Source: Gammaproteobacteria bacterium (GTDB lineage Bacteria; Pseudomonadota; Gammaproteobacteria; Pseudomonadales; Pseudomonadaceae). Taken from it: 14,887 nt of DNA. Under the pieces are notes generated by a model. It was not told the DNA's origin. It was given only the letters and a program-made list of their open reading frames with translations, and searched no databases. Shown here piece after piece: positions 6,717-13,679 of the stretch (its first letter is position 1; every line of letters starts with the position of its first letter). The position numbers and the translations under genes were made by a program. The DNA is taken from positions 1 to 14,887 of the forward strand of contig JAAZCO010000374.1 of assembly GCA_012513235.1 (NCBI GenBank), written 5' to 3'.

Positions 6717-8309
6717 CTAAAGGGTTAAACGTTGGATGAGTTTGTCCGTCAGTAAAGCGCACAGCGCATAAATGGATAATTGTGGGTTAGCGCCAATGCT
6801 GGTGGGGAATAAAGAACCATCGTGAATCGATAGATTTTCCAGTTGATGATGTAACCCTAGGCTATTGCTGACCCCCAATTTTGCATCGTCACTCATGGCA
6901 CAACCACCCATCACATGGGCGCTGCCAAGGCGGGCGCGGTACAAGGATAAATCTAAGCCTGCGATCATCTTACGCGTGCTGCTTAAGTCACTGGCATAAT
7001 CAGCATCAGCATGCACGGGGAAAACCTTTTGCGCACCGGCAGCAAACTGAATCTCAGCCATACTGTAATAGGCGCGACGAATGCCGTCCCAGGTATAAGG
7101 CGTCATCTGATAGTCCAGCACTGGACTGCCATCGCTGCGCAATTCCACCGTACCGCGGGCGCTATCGGGATGAAAACCGTCACGCATTAAAGCAATCATC
7201 ATATGGGTGTGCGGCAGTTGCGCCATACGTTGTGCACTGACTTCACCATAGCCACCCAGAATAGTTGCGGCAAAGGCCGGGTGCAAAGGTGGTACTTCCA
7301 GTTTGTAACCCATAGGTCCGCTTGTGCCATCACGCCATTGAAAATGGTCACTGTAAATGGATTGCGGTGCGCCGTAGAAAGGATTGACTGGCTCAGCAAA
7401 CTGCGCTGCGGAAAAGTTGGTGGTGTGCAAAAAGGTACGCTTGCCACAACGCTGATGCGGATCGGGTGCTTTGGAACGTAATAAAATCGCCGGTGTATTA
7501 ATGCCACCGCCAGCGAGAATATAGTGTTTGGCACGAATGATAATTGTGTGGCCAGTACCTTCAACCCCGCGGGCATCCAACGCATGGCATTCCAGTTGCT
7601 GTACGCGGTCCTTAGCAATAATTAAGCGCTCGGCGCGGGCTAAGTAGAGCAGACGACCACCTTTATCTAAACTGGCGGGAATACTGGTGACCAGCATGGA
7701 TTGCTTGGCATTAATCGGGCAACCCATACCGCAATACCCTAAATTGGCGCAGCCACGCACATTGCGCGGAATCACTGCCCAGTCCAGATTGAGCGCCTCA
7801 CAGCCACGTTTGATCACTGCATTATTAGCATTGGCGGGTATCTGCCAAGGTGCAACGCCAAGGCGTTGTTCTATCTGTGCAAACCAAGGTTGTAAGGTGT
7901 TTTTGTCTAAGCCACTGACAGCGTGCTCGCTGGCCCAATGTTTAAGGGTTTCTGGGGGAGTACGAAAACTAGAGGTCCAGTTAATGAGCGTAGTACCACC
8001 CACCGCGCGGCCTTGCATAATGGTAATGGCACCATCTTTACTCATACGCCCCATACCTTCTTGGTACAGTTCGGAGTAGGCGGCAGGTTCCTGCATTTTA
8101 AAATCAGTACTGGTGCGTAATGGACCCTCTTCGACAATCAAGACCCGCAAACCGGCAGCGCTTAATAGCTCAGCACTGGTTGCGCCACCCGCACCGCTGC
8201 CGACAATGACGACATCAACATCCAGTTGCAGATCGTCTTCTAATAGCGAGGCGTTTTGCACCTGCCAGCCGTTATCTATGCCTTGGCGGAAAGGATCTGG
8301 AATTGCCAT
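6717..8309 (-). CDS. laoA: GMC family FAD-dependent alcohol dehydrogenase, LaoA-like
   Basis: The 530-residue flavoprotein probably oxidises primary (long-chain) alcohols to aldehydes. An N-terminal FAD-binding Rossmann motif GSGAGG is at 37-42, with an acidic EE at 60-61 for the ribose. GRAVGGTTLINW (100-111) is the GMC signature region. The C-terminal catalytic pair is His465 (GSAHVMGGC) and Asn508 (GANPQ). Cys187, Cys193 and Cys197 form CX5CX3C followed by PINA, the spacing of the 3Fe-4S ligands in FAD glucose dehydrogenase, so an iron-sulfur cluster is possible. It has no signal peptide of its own. It is the last gene of the operon, 52 nt after the small Tat protein gene. The name follows from synteny and size match to the P. 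aeruginosa Lao system (PA0364-PA0366), where LaoA and LaoB act in long-chain alcohol oxidation. The GMC family call is firm; the exact substrate is inferred. Confidence 0.85.
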   Translation of the reverse strand: MAIPDPFRQGIDNGWQVQNASLLEDDLQLDVDVVIVGSGAGGATSAELLSAAGLRVLIVEEGPLRTSTDFKMQEPAAYSELYQEGMGRMSKDGAITIMQGRAVGGTTLINWTSSFRTPPETLKHWASEHAVSGLDKNTLQPWFAQIEQRLGVAPWQIPANANNAVIKRGCEALNLDWAVIPRNVRGCANLGYCGMGCPINAKQSMLVTSIPASLDKGGRLLYLARAERLIIAKDRVQQLECHALDARGVEGTGHTIIIRAKHYILAGGGINTPAILLRSKAPDPHQRCGKRTFLHTTNFSAAQFAEPVNPFYGAPQSIYSDHFQWRDGTSGPMGYKLEVPPLHPAFAATILGGYGEVSAQRMAQLPHTHMMIALMRDGFHPDSARGTVELRSDGSPVLDYQMTPYTWDGIRRAYYSMAEIQFAAGAQKVFPVHADADYASDLSSTRKMIAGLDLSLYRARLGSAHVMGGCAMSDDAKLGVSNSLGLHHQLENLSIHDGSLFPTSIGANPQLSIYALCALLTDKLIQRLTL

Positions 8310-8361
8310 AAAAACTCTCTAGGTTATTGTTGTTCAAGCGTGCGCTGTAGCTTTGTCAGAA

Positions 8362-8907
8362 TTAATGCAGTCGTGGTGGTCCTGGATAAGCACAGTGTTG
8401 CCACGCGCTTGCTTGCCCGTAATGAGCCAGCATTGCTAACTGCAATAGAGCGTTATGCCCCATCTTTAATAAGTCGAAGCGACTGTTGTGCCAGCGCTGA
8501 AGAAACTGTTGAATGTCAGCGCTCGATGCTTGCGACCAAGAACTCCAAACACCTGTCAGTGGTCCGCGGGTGAGTGGGTTATTGAGAGTATTGAATAGCT
8601 TTAATGTCAGTTTGCGCATGCTAGGTGAGAAGTGGGCTAAATTTTGATCAATGGCAGTGAGTGCTGCCTGCACATGGCTGTGCATTTGCGCGGAAGGTAT
8701 TGCGCCACTGTACAGCACCGGCAGCAGTGCACTTAAACAGACAATATCCTCTTGGCGCAGCACGAGAAAACCAGTGCTGGCTTGCTCGCTACTGCAGCCG
8801 GTTAGATTGGCTGACAGGCTGAGTACAGTTAAGGTGGCTGCCGCTGTAGCACTGAGCTTAAGAAAACCACGTCGAGAGACATCGACGTTAGCAGTGGTAT
8901 TGAGCAT
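8362..8907 (-). CDS. laoB: Small Tat-signal protein, LaoB-like partner of the GMC oxidoreductase
   Basis: This 181-residue protein begins with a classical twin-arginine signal: SRRGFLK at 11-17, a hydrophobic stretch to about 34, and a lipobox-like LTGC ending at Cys38. It may therefore be exported folded and lipid-anchored. The mature part is mostly helical, with a W-R-F cluster near 139-144 and a C-terminal CAYPGPP (172-178). Small Tat-signal proteins encoded beside GMC dehydrogenases (the gluconate 2-dehydrogenase subunit 3 / FAD-GDH gamma type) help export or mature the flavoprotein, which suggests the same role here. It starts 17 nt after the aldehyde dehydrogenase stop, with a GGTGGA ribosome-binding candidate about 8-9 nt before the ATG, and 52 nt separate it from laoA. 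The symbol rests on gene order matching PA0365 (described as a probable inner-membrane protein), not on aligned sequence. Confidence 0.75.
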   Translation of the reverse strand: MLNTTANVDVSRRGFLKLSATAAATLTVLSLSANLTGCSSEQASTGFLVLRQEDIVCLSALLPVLYSGAIPSAQMHSHVQAALTAIDQNLAHFSPSMRKLTLKLFNTLNNPLTRGPLTGVWSSWSQASSADIQQFLQRWHNSRFDLLKMGHNALLQLAMLAHYGQASAWQHCAYPGPPRLH

Positions 8908-8924
8908 GTTGAGGTTCCACCGTC

Positions 8925-10331
8925 TTAGCGCAAAAAGAACTTTAAAATCAGCTTTTGCAGCCAGCCACCATAGGGCGGATAAATCAATTTGGCGGCATTA
9001 AAACGCTGTTTGCTAAAAACGGCTTTGCTATGGCTAAAGGTTAAGAAGCCTTCATGGGCGTGATAATGACCCATACCTGAGGGACCAATACCACCAAAGG
9101 GTAAATCATGCTGCGCCACATGCAGCAAAGTATCGTTGATACAGACGCCGCCGGCATGGCTGTTATTTAAAACGTATTGCTGCTCAGCACGCTGATAGCC
9201 AAAGTAATACAGCGCTAAAGGCCGTGGGCGCTGGCGAATATAGGCTAAGGCATCATCCAGTGATTTATAGCTGACAATGGGCAAGATAGGCCCAAAGATT
9301 TCCTCTTGCATCACGCGCATCTCATCGGTGGCATTCAGTAGTAAGGTCAGCGGTAAGCGTTGATCCTGTGTTTCGCTATGCATGGCAATCGCTTCAGCAC
9401 CCAGATTCACAGCGTCGGCAATGGTGTCTTGTAAACGCTGTCGATGCTGTTGATTAATAATTGCGGTGCAGTCTGGGTTGTCAGCCAGCTTTGGATAAAA
9501 CTTAAGTACGGCAGTGCGCAAGGCGGCGACAAAATCAGTTACGCGATCTTCAGGCACTAAAATATAATCCGGCGCCACACAGGTTTGCCCGGCATTCACC
9601 GTTTTACCAAAAGCAATGCGCTGGGCGGCATCGGCTAAGGGCACATCGGCGCTGATAATAGCCGGTGATTTACCGCCCAACTCCAAGGTGACTGGTGTCA
9701 GGTTTTTTGCTGCCGCCTGCATCACCTGTTTGCCCACTTGAGTGGAGCCGGTAAACAACAGGTGATCGAAGGGTAGCTCGGCAAAGGCCACCGCCACATC
9801 GACTTCGCCCTGCACTACACAGACTAAATCTTCAGAAAAGACACGGCCTAAAAGTTCTTTCAGCAATTGTGCAGTATGCGGCGTGTGTTCACTCATCTTG
9901 ATCATAACCCGATTACCCGCAGCCAAAGCTCCAGTCAGTGGGCCGATGCTTAAAAATAGCGGGTAGTTCCACGGCACAATCACCCCGATCACACCGAGCG
10001 GCTGATACACCACCTGCGCAGAAGCGGGCTGAAAGGCTAAGCCGACTTTACGTTTTGAGGGTTTCATCCAGCGTTGAATATTCTTACAGGCATAATCGAT
10101 GCCTTCTAGGCTGGGCATCAGCTCTGCTAGATGGGTTTCATCATGGCTGCGATGGCTAAAGTCAGCGCTGATAGTCTCCGCAATCAAGTGCTGCTCAGTC
10201 GCGAGCACCTTACGTAATGTTTGCAACCATACGATACGCTGCTCGGCACTGGGCATCAGTTGTGCGTTAAAATCTTGCTGTTGCGCGCTAAATAAGTCGC
10301 TTAATGCTGCGACTGGAGTGTTATTCGACAT
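8925..10331 (-). CDS. laoC: Aldehyde dehydrogenase, coniferyl aldehyde dehydrogenase type, LaoC-like
   Basis: This 468-residue NAD(P)-dependent enzyme oxidises an aldehyde to a carboxylic acid. Visible ALDH motifs are PWNYP with Asn122, IKMSE with Lys145, FTGSTQVGK (193-201) at the cofactor site, LELGGKSP with general base Glu217, the nucleophile Cys251 in NAGQTC, EEIFGPI (343-349), and the late PFGGIGPSGMG (411-421). Its short length and ending (PPYGGWLQKLILKFFLR) are typical of the class-3/coniferyl-aldehyde group, and the basic-hydrophobic tail might touch the membrane. It is the first gene of the three-gene operon, so it probably removes the aldehyde made by the GMC enzyme. The ATG at 10331 is preferred; a TTG at 10349 would add six residues with no support. 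Neither has a strong Shine-Dalgarno sequence. Coniferyl aldehyde is the usual annotation, but a fatty aldehyde is as likely in this context. Confidence 0.88.
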   Translation of the reverse strand: MSNNTPVAALSDLFSAQQQDFNAQLMPSAEQRIVWLQTLRKVLATEQHLIAETISADFSHRSHDETHLAELMPSLEGIDYACKNIQRWMKPSKRKVGLAFQPASAQVVYQPLGVIGVIVPWNYPLFLSIGPLTGALAAGNRVMIKMSEHTPHTAQLLKELLGRVFSEDLVCVVQGEVDVAVAFAELPFDHLLFTGSTQVGKQVMQAAAKNLTPVTLELGGKSPAIISADVPLADAAQRIAFGKTVNAGQTCVAPDYILVPEDRVTDFVAALRTAVLKFYPKLADNPDCTAIINQQHRQRLQDTIADAVNLGAEAIAMHSETQDQRLPLTLLLNATDEMRVMQEEIFGPILPIVSYKSLDDALAYIRQRPRPLALYYFGYQRAEQQYVLNNSHAGGVCINDTLLHVAQHDLPFGGIGPSGMGHYHAHEGFLTFSHSKAVFSKQRFNAAKLIYPPYGGWLQKLILKFFLR

Positions 10332-10363
10332 AATATATTGAGCCCGCAATCAAGATAGCCCTT

Positions 10364-10392
10364 GTTTTAGAGTGTTTGCATTAAGGGGTCAA
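10364..10392 (-). promoter_or_regulatory. Predicted sigma70 promoter of the laoCBA operon
   Basis: On the minus strand, TTGACC (10392-10387; 5 of 6 matches) and TAAAAC (10369-10364; 4 of 6) are separated by 17 bases. The start site would be near 10357, about 26 nt before the laoC ATG. A 10-bp perfect palindrome lies about 18 bases upstream of the -35 box. Confidence 0.55.
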
Positions 10393-10410
10393 GGCATAGC
10401 GCGGTTGGGA

Positions 10411-10420
10411 ACTGTACAGT
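10411..10420. promoter_or_regulatory. Perfect palindrome ACTGTACAGT upstream of the laoC promoter
   Basis: The ten bases are identical to their own reverse complement. They sit just upstream of the predicted laoC -35 box, where an activator or repressor could bind. It is not a LexA box, which needs CTG and CAG separated by 10 bases. Its role is inferred from position only. Confidence 0.3.
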
Positions 10421-10485
10421 CGAGAAAGGTCCAGAAAAGTCACGGCTATTGGCAAAGCAGCAAGGACAGTGCAGCATGCATTTAA

Positions 10486-10517
10486 CGACTTAATAAGTAA
10501 TTTCAGTCATTAAGTCG
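10486..10517. repeat. Inverted repeat in the laoC-glyQ divergent intergenic region
   Basis: CGACTTAAT (10486-10494) and ATTAAGTCG (10509-10517) are perfect 9-bp inverted arms around a 14-base spacer. The repeat lies in the 286-base gap between the divergent laoC and glyQ genes. The lack of a T-tract and the upstream position suggest an operator rather than a terminator. Just after it, TAATG-TG-CATTA (10521-10532) is a second, shorter inverted repeat. Confidence 0.45.
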
Positions 10518-10572
10518 CAATAATGTGCATTACAGCGACGAATGTCCGCTGCGAGAGTGCGCATCCTTGAGG

Positions 10573-10578
10573 TATACT
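10573..10578 (+). promoter_or_regulatory. Probable -10 box of the glyQS operon
   Basis: TATACT matches TATAAT at 5 of 6 positions and lies 39 bases before the glyQ start codon. The -35 region at the right distance (near 10549-10555) is a poor match, so only the -10 element is called. Confidence 0.4.
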
Positions 10579-10617
10579 CTTGGACTTTCTGCCCATCTTT
10601 AATAGTGGATATATAAC

Positions 10618-11565
10618 GTGACCCAGACAACCGCCCCCGTGCGTACCTTCCAAGATCTGATTCTCACCTTGCAGAGCTTTTGGGCTGAGCAGGGCTGTGT
10701 GGTATTGCAACCTTACGATATGGAAATGGGTGCTGGTACCTTCCATACCGCTACTTTTTTACGCGCTCTAGGTCCAGAAACCTGGAACGCTGCCTATGTG
10801 CAGCCTTCGCGTCGTCCAACTGACGGCCGTTATGGTAATAACCCCAACCGCTTGCAGCATTATTATCAGTTCCAAGTGGTGCTTAAACCCAATCCCGACA
10901 ATATCCAAGAGCTGTACTTAGAGTCGCTGCGCCATATTGGTATTGATCCCTTGGTGCACGATATCCGTTTTGTTGAAGACAACTGGGAATCACCGACTCT
11001 CGGTGCTTGGGGTTTAGGCTGGGAAATCTGGCTCAATGGTATGGAAGTCACTCAGTTCACTTACTTCCAGCAAGTGGGTGGCCTTGAGTGCTACCCAGTG
11101 ACCGGTGAAATCACTTACGGTCTTGAGCGTTTGGCCATGTATATCCAAGGTGTAGATTCAGTTTACGACCTAGTGTGGACCGATGGCCCGTTCGGCAAAG
11201 TGACTTACGGCGATGTGTTCCACCAGAACGAAGTGGAGCAATCGACCTACAACTTTGAACATGCCAACGTCGACAAATTGTTTGAGTTGTTTGATTTCTA
11301 TGAAAGCGAAGCCAGTCGTTTAAGCCTGTTGAATCTGCCGCTACCCAGCTATGAAATGGTGTTAAAAGCCTCTCACACCTTTAACTTGCTGGATGCACGT
11401 CGGGCGATTTCTGTGACTGAGCGTCAGCGTTACATTTTACGTGTGCGTACTTTGGCGCGTGCCGTAGCGCAAAGTTATTTAGAAGCGCGGGCTAAGTTGG
11501 GTTTCCCGATGGCACCTGAGGCATTACGTGATGAAGTGTTGGCTAAGTTGGAGATTGAACAATGA
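10618..11565 (+). CDS. glyQ: Glycyl-tRNA synthetase alpha subunit
   Basis: The 315-residue protein is the catalytic alpha subunit of the alpha2-beta2 glycyl-tRNA synthetase, which charges tRNA-Gly in the cytoplasm. It matches the E. coli protein (303 residues) closely throughout: RTFQDLILTLQ (9-19), AAYVQPSRRPTDGRYG (58-73, class II motif 2 region), FVEDNWESPTLGAWGLGWE (118-136), and TGEITYGLERLAMYIQGVD (162-180, motif 3 region). The start is GTG at 10618, with AGTGGA about 8 nt upstream as the likely ribosome-binding site; starting later would cut into the conserved RTFQ segment. Its stop overlaps the glyS start by 4 nt (ATGA), which fits the need for equal subunit amounts. In P. aeruginosa the gene across the divergent gap is tag; here it is laoC. 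Confidence 0.98.
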   Translation: MTQTTAPVRTFQDLILTLQSFWAEQGCVVLQPYDMEMGAGTFHTATFLRALGPETWNAAYVQPSRRPTDGRYGNNPNRLQHYYQFQVVLKPNPDNIQELYLESLRHIGIDPLVHDIRFVEDNWESPTLGAWGLGWEIWLNGMEVTQFTYFQQVGGLECYPVTGEITYGLERLAMYIQGVDSVYDLVWTDGPFGKVTYGDVFHQNEVEQSTYNFEHANVDKLFELFDFYESEASRLSLLNLPLPSYEMVLKASHTFNLLDARRAISVTERQRYILRVRTLARAVAQSYLEARAKLGFPMAPEALRDEVLAKLEIEQ

Positions 11566-13616
11566 GTGCACGTGACTTTTTAGTTGAGTTAGGTACCGAA
11601 GAATTACCTCCTAAAGCGCTAAACACCTTAGCCAATGCCTTTCGTGACGGTATCACTAAAGGCTTAAAAGCCGCAGGTTTAAGCCATGGTCAGGTGCAAG
11701 TGTATGCTGCGCCACGCCGTTTAGCGGTATGGATTGGCCAGTTGGCAGAACGTCAAGACGACCGCAGTCAAGCTATGGATGGTCCACCAGTGCAAGCAGC
11801 TTTTGATGCTGAGGGCGAGCCGACTAAAGCAGCCTTAGGTTTTGCACGTAAGTGCGGTGTGGATATCAGCGAGATTGACCGCAGCGGCGCTAAGTTGCGT
11901 TTTGAGCAGCATATTATTGGTCAAGATACAGTCAGCTTGTTGCCAGCGATTGTCGAAGAATCTCTGAATGAATTACCTGTACCCAAGCGCATGCGCTGGG
12001 GTGCGCGCAAAGAAGAATTTGTGCGTCCAACCCAGTGGTTGGTGATGTTGTTTGGTGACGATGTAGTGGACTGCACCATTTTGGCGCAAACCGCTGGTCG
12101 TACTTCACGCGGTCACCGTTTCCACCACAACACTGCAGTGACACTGAATCAGCCGGGTGATTATGTTGAAGCCCTGCGTCAGGCCTATGTGATTGTAGAT
12201 TTTGCTGAGCGTCGTGCGCTGATTGAAAAACGCGTGAATGCGTTAGCCGCTGAGCAGCAAGGCACGGCAATTATGCCAAGGGCGTTGTTGGATGAAGTGA
12301 CTGCGTTGGTGGAATGGCCGGTGCCTTTGGTCTGCTCATTTGAAGAGCACTTCCTAGAAGTACCGCAAGAAGCCTTGATTATCACCATGCAAGATAACCA
12401 GAAGTATTTCTGCTTGCTCGATAGCCATGGCGCGTTGCTGCCACGCTTTATTACTGTGGCCAATATCGAAAGCAGTGATCCGCAACAAGTGATTTCCGGT
12501 AACGAAAAAGTAGTACGCCCGCGCTTAACCGATGCTGAGTTTTTCTATTTGCAAGACCAGAAGCAGCCGTTGGAAGCTTTTAACGAGCGCCTGCAAAACG
12601 TAGTGTTCCAAGCACAGTTGGGTAGCGTCTACGACAAAGCTGTGCGTGTCTCGCAGTTAGCTGCTTTTATTGCTGATAAAATTGGCGGTAACGCAGCGCA
12701 TGCGGCGCGTGCGGGCTTGCTATCTAAATGTGACCTCGCTACCGAAATGGTTGGTGAGTTCCCAGAGATGCAGGGTATTGCCGGTCTGTACTATGCGCAA
12801 AACGACGGTGAAGAAGGCGATATCGCCATCGCACTGAATGAGCAATATATGCCACGCGGTGCTGGCGCTGAATTGCCCACCACCTTAACCGGTGCTGCTG
12901 TTGCAGTGGCGGATAAGCTGGATACCTTGGTGGGTATTTTTGGTATCGGCATGTTGCCAACAGGTAGCAAAGACCCCTATGCACTGCGTCGTGCGGCGCT
13001 GGGTATCTTGCGTGTACTGATTGAAAAGAACTTGGATGTGGACTTGGCCGAATTGGTTGCCAAAGCCATTGCTCAGTTTGGCGATAAAATCGACAGCCAA
13101 GGTCTGGCAGAAAAAGTGCAAGACTTTATCTTTGACCGTCTGCGTGCGCGTTACGAAGATGCCGGTATTGATGTCGCGGTTTATCAAGCGGTACGTGCTG
13201 TACACCCGATGTCACCACTGGACTTTGACCAGCGTGTACAAGCGGTGCAGGCATTCCGTGCTCTGCCAGAAGCGCAAGCCTTGGCCGCAGTGAATAAGCG
13301 TGTGTCGAATTTGCTCGGTAAAGATGGTTACAGCCAAGCCGAAGCAGTGCAAGCGCGCTACTTTGATAGCCCGTCAGAGTTTGCTCTGTATGCAGCGTTG
13401 AAGCAGGCGCAGCAAGCGGTAACCCCGTTAGCAGCAGAGCGTCAGTACACTGATATCTTGACGCGTTTAGCCAGCTTGCATGAGCCGGTCGATGCGTTCT
13501 TTGTCGCAGTGATGGTCAATGCTGATGATGAAGATGTGCGTGCTAACCGTCATGCTTTATTAGCGCACTTGCGTGGTTTGTTCTTAGGTGTTGCAGATAT
13601 TTCTGTACTGGATTAA
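11562..13616 (+). CDS. glyS: Glycyl-tRNA synthetase beta subunit
   Basis: The 684-residue beta subunit (E. coli has 689) is needed with GlyQ for tRNA-Gly recognition and charging. It opens with the family signature DFLVELGTEELPPKAL (5-20). A central HD-like region carries HAARAGLLSKCDLATEMVGEFPEMQG (about 380-405), followed by ADKLDTLVGIFGIG and the GSKDPYALRRAALGILR segment. The C-terminal part, from about residue 570, is the DALR-type anticodon-binding region, ending with FFVAVMVNADDEDVRANRHALL near 645-666. It is translated from the ATGA overlap with glyQ. A hairpin follows 15 nt after the stop. Confidence 0.98.
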   Translation: MSARDFLVELGTEELPPKALNTLANAFRDGITKGLKAAGLSHGQVQVYAAPRRLAVWIGQLAERQDDRSQAMDGPPVQAAFDAEGEPTKAALGFARKCGVDISEIDRSGAKLRFEQHIIGQDTVSLLPAIVEESLNELPVPKRMRWGARKEEFVRPTQWLVMLFGDDVVDCTILAQTAGRTSRGHRFHHNTAVTLNQPGDYVEALRQAYVIVDFAERRALIEKRVNALAAEQQGTAIMPRALLDEVTALVEWPVPLVCSFEEHFLEVPQEALIITMQDNQKYFCLLDSHGALLPRFITVANIESSDPQQVISGNEKVVRPRLTDAEFFYLQDQKQPLEAFNERLQNVVFQAQLGSVYDKAVRVSQLAAFIADKIGGNAAHAARAGLLSKCDLATEMVGEFPEMQGIAGLYYAQNDGEEGDIAIALNEQYMPRGAGAELPTTLTGAAVAVADKLDTLVGIFGIGMLPTGSKDPYALRRAALGILRVLIEKNLDVDLAELVAKAIAQFGDKIDSQGLAEKVQDFIFDRLRARYEDAGIDVAVYQAVRAVHPMSPLDFDQRVQAVQAFRALPEAQALAAVNKRVSNLLGKDGYSQAEAVQARYFDSPSEFALYAALKQAQQAVTPLAAERQYTDILTRLASLHEPVDAFFVAVMVNADDEDVRANRHALLAHLRGLFLGVADISVLD

Positions 13617-13631
13617 TCATCTGCAAGACAG

Positions 13632-13667
13632 CATGTGGGCATGGCAGCAGCTGTGCCCATGTGTTTT
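13632..13667 (+). terminator. Terminator-like hairpin between glyS and gmhB
   Basis: CATGTGGGCA (13632-13641) pairs fully with TGCCCATGTG (13654-13663) over 10 bp, including two adjacent G-U wobbles, and the loop can form a small inner CAG/CTG stem. TTTT follows directly (13664-13667). The U-run is short, and the gmhB ribosome-binding site AAGGAA starts at the next base, so the element may terminate partly and set how much glyQS transcription reaches gmhB-plsC. Confidence 0.6.
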
Positions 13668-13679
13668 AAGGAACACACA

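Noticed and set aside
7199..7618. 139-codon open frame on the minus strand inside the GMC oxidoreductase gene
   Set aside because: It overlaps a confident gene in another frame, has low-complexity unlikely protein sequence and no recognisable domain.
10332..10349. TTG start for the aldehyde dehydrogenase
   Set aside because: It adds only six residues with no family support and no better ribosome-binding site than the ATG at 10331.
10411..10420. LexA (SOS) box
   Set aside because: ACTGTACAGT is a perfect palindrome, but the CTG and CAG halves are only 2 bases apart, not the 10 of a LexA site.
13635..13679. Longer N-terminus for GmhB
   Set aside because: The extension lies within the terminator-like hairpin, and the ATG at 13680 has AAGGAA at ideal spacing and begins with the expected HAD strand.
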